Shown: positions 47,667-57,803 of the stretch, piece by piece
Layout: each line of letters starts with the position of its first letter
How positions within the stretch are numbered: the stretch's first letter is position 1
Origin: Schistosoma mansoni
Taxonomy: Eukaryota; Platyhelminthes; Trematoda; Strigeidida; Schistosomatidae
Length of the DNA stretch: 64,000 bases
Assembly: GCF_000237925.1 (NCBI RefSeq)
Contig: NC_031502.1
Coordinates: 42,719,975 to 42,783,974, forward strand
Direction of reading: 5' to 3'
Made by a program: the position numbers and the translations under genes
Notes under the pieces: model-generated
What the model was told of the DNA's origin: nothing
The model's input: the letters and a program-made list of their open reading frames with translations, nothing else
The model's database searches: none

Positions 47667-47939
47667 AAACACTTTTCAAATTTTTTGTTAATTTATTCAT
47701 TAAAATGTAACTTGTTACCGTCAGTAATTCATGTGAATAACTTCAGCAATAGTAAGTCTACATGATTTTTTTCTATTATTCATGGCTGACATAAATTTAG
47801 TCGCTCTAATCATTCCTTGGAGAATTCGATTCCTCATAAGTGTCAATTCCGTGGTTTCACTTGATCATTTCAAACCAACTAAGCATTGGATAGGTTGTCA
47901 GTAATAAAAATAACAAAAACACCCAAAGGAACTACAGCA
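47667..47939. other. AT-rich spacer
   Basis: No recognised feature. Confidence 0.35.
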
Positions 47940-48395
47940 AATAAAAACCTATTTTTAATCAACTTAAATTCAGAGTTGATGATGTCACAGAGTCATTCAA
48001 TATGAGGCTAAAAACTGTATTGACAATAACTTATCCTACAGCTAAACTGATTATCCTGTCCAAAACGACATGTTCTTGAACACGATCAATAGTCGATAGG
48101 TATCCCTCCCATGTTACCACCAACTGTTTCTACAAATTTACATGTATCTGCCAAAGCAGTTACACTAGTAGAACAGAAAGGAGAGCCTATGCCTGATTCA
48201 AAGAACATATTTCGCAAGACATATTGACACAAGACATCAAGTCGATACACTGAAGTCTTTCAGGGTGATTAACAAACAATCGAATTCCAAACTTTTGAAA
48301 CTTGCCGAAGTGATAGCAGTCAAGCGTCTAAAACTAGATCTATGTACCCAAAAACAGACAGCAATAAATCTTTCTTTGACCTGGTAACATTACAC
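47940..48395 (+). mobile_element. Penelope-like element, GIY-YIG endonuclease region
   Basis: Translation in shifting frames gives DDVTESFNMRLKTV, DRYPSHVTTNCFYKFTC, CQSSYTSRTERRAYA, FKEHIS, then FRVINKQSNSK, LPKVIAVKRLKLDLCTQKQT and INLSLTW. This order (Cys pair, SSYxxRTERRAYxRFKEHI, RVINK, KLxPDLCxQKQ) is the GIY-YIG endonuclease and C-terminus of a Penelope-like retroelement. Stops and frame changes make it dead. Schistosome elements of this class are known (Cercyon-type), but the exact family is not assigned. Confidence 0.8.
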
Positions 48396-48746
48396 CCCTT
48401 TTTATTTATTACGTCATTCATGATTTCAACTATTTTTGAAGTTTCATTACATCACTGTCATTTTTTTTTAATTCATATCTTTTTTATTACCATCAATCTG
48501 TTTTCAGTGACTTTATTACCTAATCACCTAATGTTTGTTAACTTCATGAGTTCTAATCATTATTTCAATGTTCTGGAACTTTCCTTCGCAAACTTTACTT
48601 ATCTGAATCAAATTTTTCTGGCCTTATTAACTCTATAGAAATCTTCACTACATCATGATACGCATATTCATCTTTAATCACCCTCGTATGTACAAGTTTG
48701 TCAATATTTGCAACAACGTTGATTTTCAAATATTTTAGGTTGTAAA
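48396..48746 (+). other. 3' untranslated part of the Penelope-like copy
   Basis: T-rich text between the endonuclease end and the terminal segment. A 98-residue hydrophobic open frame here is a product of T-richness. Confidence 0.4.
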
Positions 48747-48930
48747 CAGCTGATGAGAACCTAACGAAATAAATTCATATTATTCTGCACCAATCTTCGT
48801 TCTTGCTCTTTTTAAGATAATAAAGGGAACGATGTGTGTGAAATAGATTTGTAATATTCTAATAAGTAGAAAATCGAATTCCTGATGTTTCGTGATTAAG
48901 TGTCAATCGCTTATTCAGAATAATAAGTAA
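48747..48930 (+). repeat. terminal (pLTR-like) segment of the Penelope-like copy
   Basis: The segment TTTGTAATATTCTAATAAGTA ... CTGATGTTTCGTGATTAAGT (48848-48901) is the same family as the block at 59528-59600. Its position just downstream of the Penelope-like coding end identifies that family as the element's terminal repeat. At 48750 a CTGATGA...CGAAA motif is also present, but it lacks a pairable stem II and is not called a ribozyme. Confidence 0.55.
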
Positions 48931-49481
48931 ATAACTTTTTTCTAATTCAATCCGATTATTTATTTATTGTTTGAATAAATGATGTACAACAAGCCATGAA
49001 ATGTCAGAAATTTAGTTTTTTGCCCACTGTAATACTACAAATTCATCATAATTTCTACATCTTTTTGTTTAAGTCTTGATGGACGTGATACATTTTTGAT
49101 GCAATTTCGTTCTTTCAGCTAGATGGTTCTATCATGGAGCTTATATTATTCTTCCTAACAACAACATCAGCACAAATTTCTTTGAAAGCTCCACAATTAA
49201 ATCATCCAAAATAGAGAACGAAAGTTCACCAAAATCATCTACGTGAGCTACAAATCTTTTTCACCACCACAACGGACGTTTGTAAATGTAGTTGATAATG
49301 AATAGCAACTGAAAATAAATTTTAAAACTTTAATAATTTTTAAAGAATATCAAATAGAAATATTACCAACCAATTCAATGTCTTCAATGAGCTTTAAACC
49401 TAAAATCCAAAAAGTTGAAAAGATTATTCATTCAATAACTAATTCATGATATCTAACATTCACATAATTTGTATTCACTAT
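48931..49481. other. AT-rich non-coding stretch
   Basis: No recognised feature. Confidence 0.4.
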
Positions 49482-49606
49482 CAAATAATCACTTGGTGTT
49501 GTTTATTTGTGTGTTCCCATTGTTAGTTAGGACTACAATTTATCAGTCTCTTGTTGGCAGTTGTGCATCCTGCGCGGACTGCCTCGATATTGCCAGAAGT
49601 CACAAG
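49482..49606 (-). mobile_element. SINE family A, diverged segment X
   Basis: Segment X alone (CACTTGGTGTTGTTTATTTG ... TGCCTCGATATTGCCAGAAG), clearly older than the copy at 41572. Confidence 0.65.
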
Positions 49607-49740
49607 TTTTATCATCAAATAAGTTTGAGATATTTTCCGTTGTTTAACTTACTAGAAATGATTGTTATAAATTTTGATTAATAATTTATTTACAATAAAA
49701 AAATCAACTTATATGTAATAATGAATAGACCATAAATACC

Positions 49741-49941
49741 AGAAGGAGGTTTTGTAGAGATTTTAGTAAATTTATATAGTTGAGATCATGAGTCAATTGA
49801 AGCTAGACCACCATGGAAAACCTGGAAGCACTGGACGGTCGTTTCATCCTATTGTGGGACTCTTCAGAAGTACGCATCCACGATTCCGCCTCGCGAGATT
49901 CGAACCCATGACCTATCAATCTCACGCGCAAGCGCTTAACC
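49741..49941 (-). mobile_element. SINE family B, near-complete
   Basis: Minus copy from the tail (AGAAGGAGGTTTTGTAGAG) through the ribozyme and B box (complement of GAGATTCGAACCCATGACC) to the start of the A-box region, where it stops at CGCTTAACC. The A-box end is missing. Confidence 0.9.
49828..49875 (-). ncRNA. hammerhead ribozyme in SINE B
   Basis: Core CTGAAGA and GAAA intact, stem II GTCC/GGAT with one G-U, stem III ACGACCGT, cleavage triplet GTC, CAGTGC. The 5' stem I strand carries changes (GCGTACTT), so stem I is weakened. Confidence 0.75.
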
Positions 49942-50235
49942 ATAAATAAATCATAAATAAACAAATGAAATTACGAAATTCTCTAATTTATTATTATTAA
50001 TTTAAGTTCAATATGATCACTGGTTATAAATGATATTGATGACAATATTATTATTTACTTCATATTATTTCTATCCAAATTATTTATGCTTACTCTCCAC
50101 AGGGGTGAATCACAATTGTAAATTAAATTAAATTTAAATCAAAGTAGAATTCGCCTGCTTTTTTTGTGTTTTTTTTACATCAATTATTTATTATGACTTT
50201 TAAAAATAAAAATGAATAAAAAAATAAAATTTAAA
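49942..50235. other. AT-rich spacer
   Basis: No recognised feature. Confidence 0.35.
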
Positions 50236-50308
50236 TGGTTAAGATCATGAGTCAATTAAAGCTAGACCACCATGGAAAATCTGGATGATCGTTTCGTCCC
50301 ATTGTATT
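50236..50308 (-). mobile_element. SINE family B, tail fragment
   Basis: AAGATCATGAGTCAATTAAA, the ACCACCATGGAAAATCTGG segment, then a deletion to GATCGTTTCGTCCCATTGTA. It is truncated inside the ribozyme. Confidence 0.8.
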
Positions 50309-50870
50309 TATTATATAAACAGATCAAGACTAAATGTAACGATTTCACTAATCTAATAATAAATATATAATTTTAAATAAAACGTTTCACGCAAATTATT
50401 AAAATTTTATATTCGTTGTTTTACTTCACGTTATATTACCTGGATATATTCAAATATTTGATTTGATACAATTATATACCTTTAGAAATGAATTATTAAA
50501 AAAACTCAGCATGTGACACCATTTGGGATTAAAGTAATAAGTTGATTAAAGTAGGCAAGTATTGGTATATGATAATAATAATAATAATGGTAATGAAATT
50601 AAGTAGACATCATGTGTAAAATTGTATGTATCTTGTTAATTTGTGAGGTTTTTTTTAATATTTGATTCCGTTGAAGACAAGTGTTTCGGTGAACAGTTTC
50701 AAGTTGAAATGATAGGAAAAATCTTTTCAATGTTCACTAATTTTCGGCAAATTTTTTTTACTATTGACAACTAGTAGTGAAGTTTATCTTGAAATAATCA
50801 ATTTATCACAGAATGATTCCTTTTTCGTTAAGAAGATATAGTAGTTATTGGACAAAATAGTATGTAACCC
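50309..50870. other. AT-rich non-coding stretch
   Basis: No recognised feature. Confidence 0.4.
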
Positions 50871-51165
50871 ATTCACTTAGTATTGTTTGTTTGAATCTTC
50901 CCAATTGATGCTTAGGAAGATTGGGAAGATTCAAACAAACATTACTAAGTGAATTTAAACTTCACCCCATTGCACAAGCGAGTGGCTATCAGGATTCAGT
51001 AGCTAAGTGGATAACGCGATGGCGTTTGAGGCAAAAGGTACTAGGTTTGAGTCTCAGAGTGAACATCAACTCTGAGACGCAGGTACATCCAGCTGACGAG
51101 TCCCAAACAGGACGAAATGCGCGTCAAACTGGATTCCACTGCTAGCCACTATTCATCTTTGCTTA
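50871..51165 (+). mobile_element. SINE family A with a 34-base hairpin at its 5' edge
   Basis: The plus copy (50921-51165) has the end of segment X, tRNA-like head (A-box-like AGTAGCTAAGTGG, B box GGTTTGAGTC), body, ribozyme and tail. Immediately upstream, 50871-50904 is the inverted complement of 50921-50954: 34-base arms with one mismatch and a 16-base spacer. The frame across the element is an accident. Confidence 0.9.
51087..51134 (+). ncRNA. hammerhead ribozyme in SINE A with AAA insertion
   Basis: ATCCAG, core CTGACGA, perfect stem II GTCC/GGAC, core GAAA, stem III ATGCGCGT, cleavage triplet GTC, then AAA before CTGGAT. The insertion is shared with the copy at 2597-2645. It separates the cleavage site from stem I and may block or slow cleavage. 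Confidence 0.85.
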
Positions 51166-51379
51166 GTATGTAACTCAGTTGGAAATATGTTGGTAGACAG
51201 TGATTTGAACTGCATAAAAGTCAAGCATGCTGTTTGAAAAGAGACATTTAGTTACGTTAAAACTCGAGATACTAAAGAGCATCTCGGTATTTCCGTAAGT
51301 TACTGTACAATTTAATTTCTTGAAATGCAATTCTATGTATTAGGAAACTGCAATAATATCATCCAAATACATGAATTAA

Positions 51380-52035
51380 CTCAACTAAAGAAACAGCAAG
51401 ATATATCATTACCTCATTATCTAAATTATCAATCTTCCACATACCTAGGCAGTATTATTCATGAACAAGAGGGATTTGATGCAGATGTGAATGAAAGTAA
51501 TGGGAAAGCAAGGATGGCATCCCTACAGTTGAAAAACATATGGAACTCAAAACAACTGTCAACCATTATCAAAGTCACAATCTGCATTGCAAACGTTAAA
51601 ACAATTCTATTGTACGTACCTGAAACTTGGAGAACTACTACAACCATGATCAACAAGGTATAAGTATTTATAAACAGTTTCCTACTCAAGATACTCAATG
51701 CCCGTTGACGGATACCATCGGTCACAACCTACTGTGACAGGGAACAAACTAGCTTCCATCTGAAGAAGAAATTAGGAAAAAATGTTGGAAGTGGATAGGA
51801 CATACATTATGTAAGCGGTCAGACTGCATTACGAAGCAAGCACTAACTTGTAATCCTGAAGGGATAAGGAAAAGAGGAAGGCAAAAGAACACAATGCGTT
51901 GGGGTTTGGAAGCAGACATGAAAAGAATGGATAGCTATCGGAAATAACTGGAAAGGATTGTCCCGAACAAAGAAACGTGGTGCGCGGTTTTCGCTCCTCC
52001 ACGAGGATTAACAGGTGCAAGTAAGTAAGTACGTA
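51380..52035 (+). mobile_element. RTE LINE, 3' part
   Basis: Starts within the coding tail. Peptides include STYLGSIIHEQEGFDADVNE, KARMASLQLKNIWNSKQLST, ILLYVPETWRTTTTMINKV (ending at a stop at 51661), followed in other frames by the rest of the family tail. It ends in the short tandem repeat AAGTAAGTAAGTA, as RTE 3' tails do. It is 5'-truncated and dead. The upstream 51325-51380 part of the open frame is probably flank. Confidence 0.85.
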
Positions 52036-52874
52036 TTTATTTATTTAACACAAGTAACTATCATAATTGCTGCATTTTTGTCATTACTAACTACTTATTC
52101 ATACTTGGATTTTTCTATGAATTATTACTTTTTTCAAAAATTTTGTTCGGTTCACTGGAATGATGATTATGGACAATTAAAGAATTAGAAATGAATGATT
52201 TAATATTCGAACCAGCTGTGATCCAGTTGATATTCAGTGCCTATAATCGATCAAGATGTCACTAGTGTAAAGCTTCTTTCTTTTATTTAATTTAAGAATA
52301 AAAAATGTTCAGAAATCTACTAGCCTGAATGACCTATGTGCAGATATTGAGATCAAAACCATTTTGATAAGGAAGAAAATAATTAGTAAAATGTTGACAG
52401 CACAAATCGATGAAATCATATGGTTTGTATTCTTTTGCTGTTATAGATTGTTATAGATTGATATAGATTGATACATGGCGTCACTGAAAATAAATCAAAT
52501 TATATCACTGTTAGTCATATCAATGAAGAACGATGGCATTTCAGCTTCCTACAATCGTGGTAATATTTATAGCCTACAGTCTGGTTTTGTTCTTATTGGT
52601 GTTGGTCTCCCATGTTTATTCCAAGTCCGGGCAGCCACCAGATGTCTAAATATAAGGTTGTACCGTGATTAGATTTTATAATTAATGCTACTTTTTTTTT
52701 TATTATACCCGTTTTACATCGAGAAACCGGATACTCTGAAGCATAAACTCTACTCCCTTATGACCTAAGTAGGTACAGTGGCTCAGTGAAGTGGTACAAA
52801 GAAACTAACTGATAGTTTTAGTATTCAGAATGCTTCATGTACCATCTATGAAGGGCATTTACTATTTACTACTA
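52036..52874. other. non-coding stretch
   Basis: AT-rich. The 65-residue open frame at 52475-52672 has no splice support or recognisable motif. Confidence 0.35.
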
Positions 52875-52876
52875 TT

Positions 52877-52912
<36 letters not shown>
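52875..52912. repeat. (TA)n microsatellite
   Basis: A TA array of about 38 bases. Confidence 0.95.
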
Positions 52913-52915
<3 letters not shown>

Positions 52916-54320
52916 CATAATGTAACAAAACTGCTTGGGTTACTTTAGGTGCATTTAGTGTTTCCTTTCTTTAAATTCACAGCATCTAAATATTAACAAT
53001 TGGTGGTCTACTTAACTATTGTGTTCTCATTTAATGGAGCTGATATTTAAAATGATAACCTCGATTTACATCAAAAGATAATTTATCATAAAAACTTCCT
53101 ACTGATAAAAGTAATTTGTTGTTGTCTAAAAGAATTTAATTGGAAATATTCATCTAATTTGTATTTATAGAATTGAATTTGAAATACTGCGGTGAACAAC
53201 TACATGTGACCATAATAGTAAATTCGTTACCTTATTCAATAAAAAGTTTTGATATTTTACAATGAAATTTTCAAGTTTTTTGAAGGGCCACAAAAAGTTT
53301 ATTGAAAATTCTTTTGAAAAAAAATATTTTTCTAGTAGAGAACGTCTAAACCTTTTTGTTTTTTTGTTAATACTTTCACAATAATGTTTTTTTAGATTTA
53401 CTTTCAGGAAATGTAATTTTTTTTATTTTCTAAGGTTTAAATCTCTGTTGGACTATAAGTCACACCCAATAAATGATGTGTATGTAGGGAACAATTAAAA
53501 ATATAGTTTGAATTGAACAATTGGATTACAGGTGTCAATGTTTCAGTGACTAATTAGATAGTGTACCTAGTTCAAATATTGATACACACTAACCTATTCC
53601 AGTGAATGCATTACTATATTATATCTACTCTCACACATGATAGATACTTATTTGTCTGTCATCATCATATGATTAAAATATGTTAATAAATTGGTAAAGG
53701 TGAATGTCACTTTGCTCCATATTGTTCCCATAATTATTTTGAATTGTAAGTATATTCTATTGTGTTGTATGCTACCTTTGCTGACAAATATAAACAGTAT
53801 GTAGCAGCAATGAGAAGTGGAATGCCTGCCAGAAGAACATTGAGTTTAAGAGAACAGAAATGGAAACAGAATACAATTGGAGTAACAAGAGAACTGGAAG
53901 TATCTTGTAGTATGTAAATGACAACCGAAGGATGATGTGAAAATAGTGTATTTAATGTATGATTTTCATAGCTTACGAACCTACTTTGTAATTCCGCTCT
54001 TAACAATGAATTGGTTTTCCCCAACTGAGTCCTCGTATACTCTGCTATTACCAATTAATTCATTCATCTATTAATTAGTTTTGGGATAAGGATATCAAAA
54101 TAAATCATGATAAATTTTTGCGTATTGTCTTTTTTGGACACAGTTATCATATAATGTGTATATTAGTACAACTGCTGGGAGTCATAATCCATGATAGATT
54201 AAACAAAACTCCAAAAATTTGTTTTTGACTTATACTTTCATTTGCTTCTAAGCTTCCTAATTAAACTAATAACTGGTATGTTCTTTTAGAACTAAGAATT
54301 ACCAGCTGGACGTTATCTTA
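52913..54320. other. non-coding stretch, possible old repeat at 53750-54060
   Basis: 53750-54060 is less AT-rich and holds a 106-residue minus-strand open frame with a hydrophobic segment (LNVLLAGIPLLIAATYCLYL). No start context, splice sites or family were recognised. It could be a repeat or a receptor exon remnant. The rest is AT-rich. Confidence 0.25.
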
Positions 54321-54625
54321 ACCTTGGATTGAACTCAAGGCCTCCGGTTTTGAGCTCAAACGCTTAACGTCTAGACCAAAGAGCCGGCATCCAATAGTGG
54401 TAATGTCTAACCTCAACCGCTCTACGATATCGCTCAACCATCTTTCATTGTCTTCGGTGAGTAACTGCCTCATACCGGACACGGATTGGCTCCACTCGTC
54501 ACAGCTTCTTACTAAGATTCCAGAAATTTTCTCTAAAAGCTAGTCCAGTGCTTATAGATTTTCATTTTTGATCTAGCTTAGATCGGTTCATGACTTTACT
54601 GAAATCCATTAATCTCCACAACCCC
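54321..54625. mobile_element. SINE family B mosaic with inverted halves
   Basis: 54321-54430 is the minus-strand tRNA-like head (complement of B box TGAGTTCAATCC, then GAGCCGGCATCCAATAGTGG). 54541-54625 is the plus-strand tail (GTCCAGTGCTTATAG ... TTAATCTCCACAACCCC). The 110 bases between them contain GGTGAGTAACTGCCTCATAC, shared with 28654. The ribozyme itself is missing. Confidence 0.65.
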
Positions 54626-56049
54626 ATTCTGTTCATTATTAGCTTACGGACCCTACTGATATAAACTACTACTAAATTAATTTCACTAAAAAGCGTGAAA
54701 ATATACCAAATATTTTTAATTGTAATTCTTTTTATGATCATATAAATCCCTTTGTTACTAAACAAAGCAAAATAAACTCAATATCAATTGAAATGAAATA
54801 AGCAATCCAATTTAAATGTAAACATGATTTTACAGTTGAAGATTTCAAATGTAAATTAATTTTGCAACCATCTTTCTTACATGCTTTAAGTCAAAATTTT
54901 AGGCGTTGATATACTTCACCCGAAAAATTTATATATATACATATATATATCATAGGGTAATCGTAAGCAAATGATCTAAAAAAATAACTTCACATATAAA
55001 GTTTGACTATTCTTTTTTTTATATACAAAGGACTAATTTCTGATATATTTCATCAAGTTGATTTCCCTTCACCCGTAATAAATTCACCTCCCTTCTTCTT
55101 AAATATAATAAAGAGAGAAAAAAGAAGAGAAGAGAAGAATGAACACCTAGAAGAAATTAAATGATGAAAGATAAATTAATGAATGTGTAACATAAAATAT
55201 AGAAAATAAAAACAAATATACACACACACACATGTACATACGAATATTTTAGTTAAAGCTGGTTATCAAACACAAATCTTAAAGAATGAATTTTTCTTTT
55301 CATCTAAATTATCAACAACAAAATAAGTCACAGCCACTTTATCGTTAGAAAAAAAATAAACAACTAGGTGTTAAACTTTCTAAGTTTGTTGAAAAATAAA
55401 AGATGTTTTAACCCTGGTTTATTTATTTATTTTTTGTTATACATATATGAACCATCTGGTGTATTGTGTAAATCAACGTATATATATATATATATATATG
55501 TCTGTATATGTATGTATGTATGTATGTGTGTGTGTTTGTATTTGTTATACAAGTTAGTTTGTATGTATAAAAACGAGCAAGTGCATTCATAAACTTATTA
55601 TTTTTATTAAGAAAAAATAATTTTGAGTTTCATCTGTTTTTGTTTTTTTTTTGTTGTTTTTTTTGTTTTATCGTTTCACTTTTATTTTCATCCGCTTTAA
55701 TTGACTTTCCTTAAGATAATTTGAAAAGATTAAAAACAAATAATGAATTTTCTATTTAAAAAAAAATTTATATAGGCGATAATTCAGTTAAACAGTTAAG
55801 AGAGAGAAAAACTTAGGTTTTTTAGTGATTATTTTTTAATATAAAAAGAAAAAACAGAAATAAAATAAGTTCATGTAAATTGATTGAATGAATAGGCCCA
55901 TTTCTTAAATGCCTTACTTTTTTCATTTTATTCAGTAATAAAGATTTAGATCATTCAAGTTAACTTTTGTTTGATATTAGATAAGAAAAAAAATTGACAT
56001 CATTTGTTATTTTGTGACATACTGAAAAGAGTATGATGTAGATATTGAT
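54626..56049. other. AT-rich stretch with microsatellites
   Basis: TA arrays at 54930-54950, a CACACA patch at 55221, and a TA/TG/TATG array at about 55480-55536. There are many A and T runs and no exon. Confidence 0.45.
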
Positions 56050-56226
56050 AAATTTACTATAATTTTATATAGTTGAAATCATGAGTCAATTGAAGCTAGA
56101 CCACCATGGAAAACCTGAAAGCACTGGACGGCTGTTTCGCCCTATTATGGGACTCCTCAGCAGTGCGCATCCACGATCCCGCCCCTAGACTTTGAACCTA
56201 GGACCTATCGGTCCCGCTCACGAGCA
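56050..56226 (-). mobile_element. SINE family B, cut by the assembly gap
   Basis: Minus copy from the tail through the ribozyme and B box (complement of CTTTGAACCTAGGACC) into the gap. A plus-strand family tail lies beyond the gap at 56783-56849, so this may be a fold-back copy split by other sequence. Confidence 0.88.
56121..56168 (-). ncRNA. hammerhead ribozyme in SINE B, intact
   Basis: GCACTG, core CTGAGGA, stem II GTCCC/GGGC with one G-U, core GAAA, cleavage triplet GTC, CAGTGC. Stem I is perfect and all core bases are present. Stem III (ACAGCCGT) is imperfect. Confidence 0.85.
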
Positions 56227-56426
56227 NNNNNNNNNNNNNNNNNNNNNNNNNNNNNNNNNNNNNNNNNNNNNNNNNNNNNNNNNNNNNNNNNNNNNNNNNN
56301 NNNNNNNNNNNNNNNNNNNNNNNNNNNNNNNNNNNNNNNNNNNNNNNNNNNNNNNNNNNNNNNNNNNNNNNNNNNNNNNNNNNNNNNNNNNNNNNNNNNN
56401 NNNNNNNNNNNNNNNNNNNNNNNNNN
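56227..56426. other. assembly gap (200 N)
   Basis: Exactly 200 N, beginning inside a SINE B copy. Confidence 0.99.
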
Positions 56427-56529
56427 TAGGATTTCTGTGGATCCTGTACTATGTTTTAACTGTAAAAATCTCGGAAAACTCAAATAACAGAAAGCAGAAA
56501 TTAAATTACAATGACTTTTTTGTTTATCA

Positions 56530-56673
56530 GTGCTGAGTACAGTGGAACTACTAGTTTACTGAAAATTGCAGATCTATTTTCGTCGTTTCCAACCAATCAC
56601 AACTTGCTGCAATATCAGATGAGACCCGAGCTGATGGGATTACCTGGATTTCGAACTGCTAATGGTACATCTG
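56530..56673 (+). CDS. possible coding exon (low confidence)
   Basis: After a T-rich tract and an AG (TTTTTTGTTTATCAG), an open, GC-richer segment encodes AEYSGTTSLLKIADLF, SSFPTNHNLLQYQMRPELMG, LPGFRTANGTS. It is followed by GTGAGC, a good donor match. The frame stays open to a stop at 56706. Composition and flanking splice-like signals favour a real or relic exon, but no family was recognised and no partner exon was found. It lies between two opposed SINE B pieces and next to a gap, so it could also belong to an inserted element. Confidence 0.3.
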
Positions 56674-56782
56674 TGAGCACGGTTCGATTTATTTTTATGA
56701 GTAAATAATTTTACAGCGTTTACAGCACACGGGAAACTAAAACGATAAGTTAAATTGTTCCGGATTTTAAGTAATGACGCAC

Positions 56783-56849
56783 GTCTAGCTTCAATTGACT
56801 CATGATTTCAACTATATGAAATTTACTAAAATCCCCACAAAACCCCCTT
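56783..56849 (+). mobile_element. SINE family B, tail fragment
   Basis: GTCTAGCTTCAATTGACTC through ATTTCAACTATATG to CCCCACAAAACCCCCTT, in opposite orientation to the copy at 56050-56226. Confidence 0.88.
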
Positions 56850-57735
56850 CTTATAATTTTATAATTAAATAATCATTTATGAACACCTTATATACATTTG
56901 AATAAATTGTAAAATAGCAGAAGACACTTTTTTGGAAATACATTTACTAACGAATTATTATGTAATAGAAATAATATATCTAAATTTATTGCTTCTTATC
57001 ACCTACAAACAAGAAATAATACAGTTTTATTTATTTTAATAATGTTATGTAGATCAATCCTTATTTGCTGGGAAGCAACTGGGTTATAAGGAGTATTCGG
57101 TGGCTAGTCATTTGTGTTTAAAGCAGCCAAAGCCATACATGAAGTATAATCACGGACCTTGGAATATTAACAGTTTTTAAATCACCTTGTTAAAAAATTC
57201 AGTGATCTATACTTTAAATCTAATTGATAGACATTAATCCAAAGCTATCGGTGAGTTATCGTCTCCCTCATCACTAGGCTCTTTACAAATGTGATAGATT
57301 TTCACTAAATACTTCAAAAATTAAACTGACAGTAAATATATTGAAATTAATTTATAATGACCATCCCATTTAAATATATTTCCCTCTGTAAGTATAACTG
57401 AGCAGTTGAAAACAGTTCGTTTTAATCATTGACTTATCCAATTTTTAAAATCAGTTTATATAATAAATATTCAACCATCAGTTTTAATATTCCTCTAATG
57501 GTCTTTTAATTGAATTTATATAGATTTATCCCAGGTCTTACAATGATTCTGATTTATTGGTCCTAAAATTTCTCATCAAAATTTTGTAACTGTTATCTTA
57601 ATCATTGGTCAATTAATGGTGAAAAATACTAATTTTCTTTCATGTTGTTTTAACCCTATAAAATGCATTTTGATATGAATACTTACTTATGTAGTTATTT
57701 CATGGGATCTATTTATATTAGGGATGACTATGGAA
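56850..57735. other. AT-rich non-coding stretch
   Basis: No recognised feature. A (TA)n array begins at 57736. Confidence 0.4.
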
Positions 57736-57803
57736 TATATATATATATATATATCAGTATGGGGAGTTGTGAAGATCGTAGTACTTGGTTTCATTTTGAT
57801 ATC
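57736..57803 (-). mobile_element. (TA)n array plus SINE family B tail remnant
   Basis: A TA array (57736-57754) is followed by GTATGGGGAGTTGTGAAGAT and TTTCATTTTGATATC, a diverged minus-strand copy of the family's AATCTCCACAACCCC tail. Confidence 0.45.

Noticed and set aside
48750-48769. CTGATGA followed by CGAAA, a hammerhead-like pair
   Set aside because: The bases between cannot form stem II, and no stem I partner is nearby.
53734-54054. 106-residue minus-strand frame with a membrane-like segment
   Set aside because: No start context or splice sites, and the region looks like an old repeat. Kept only as a remark in the stretch entry.
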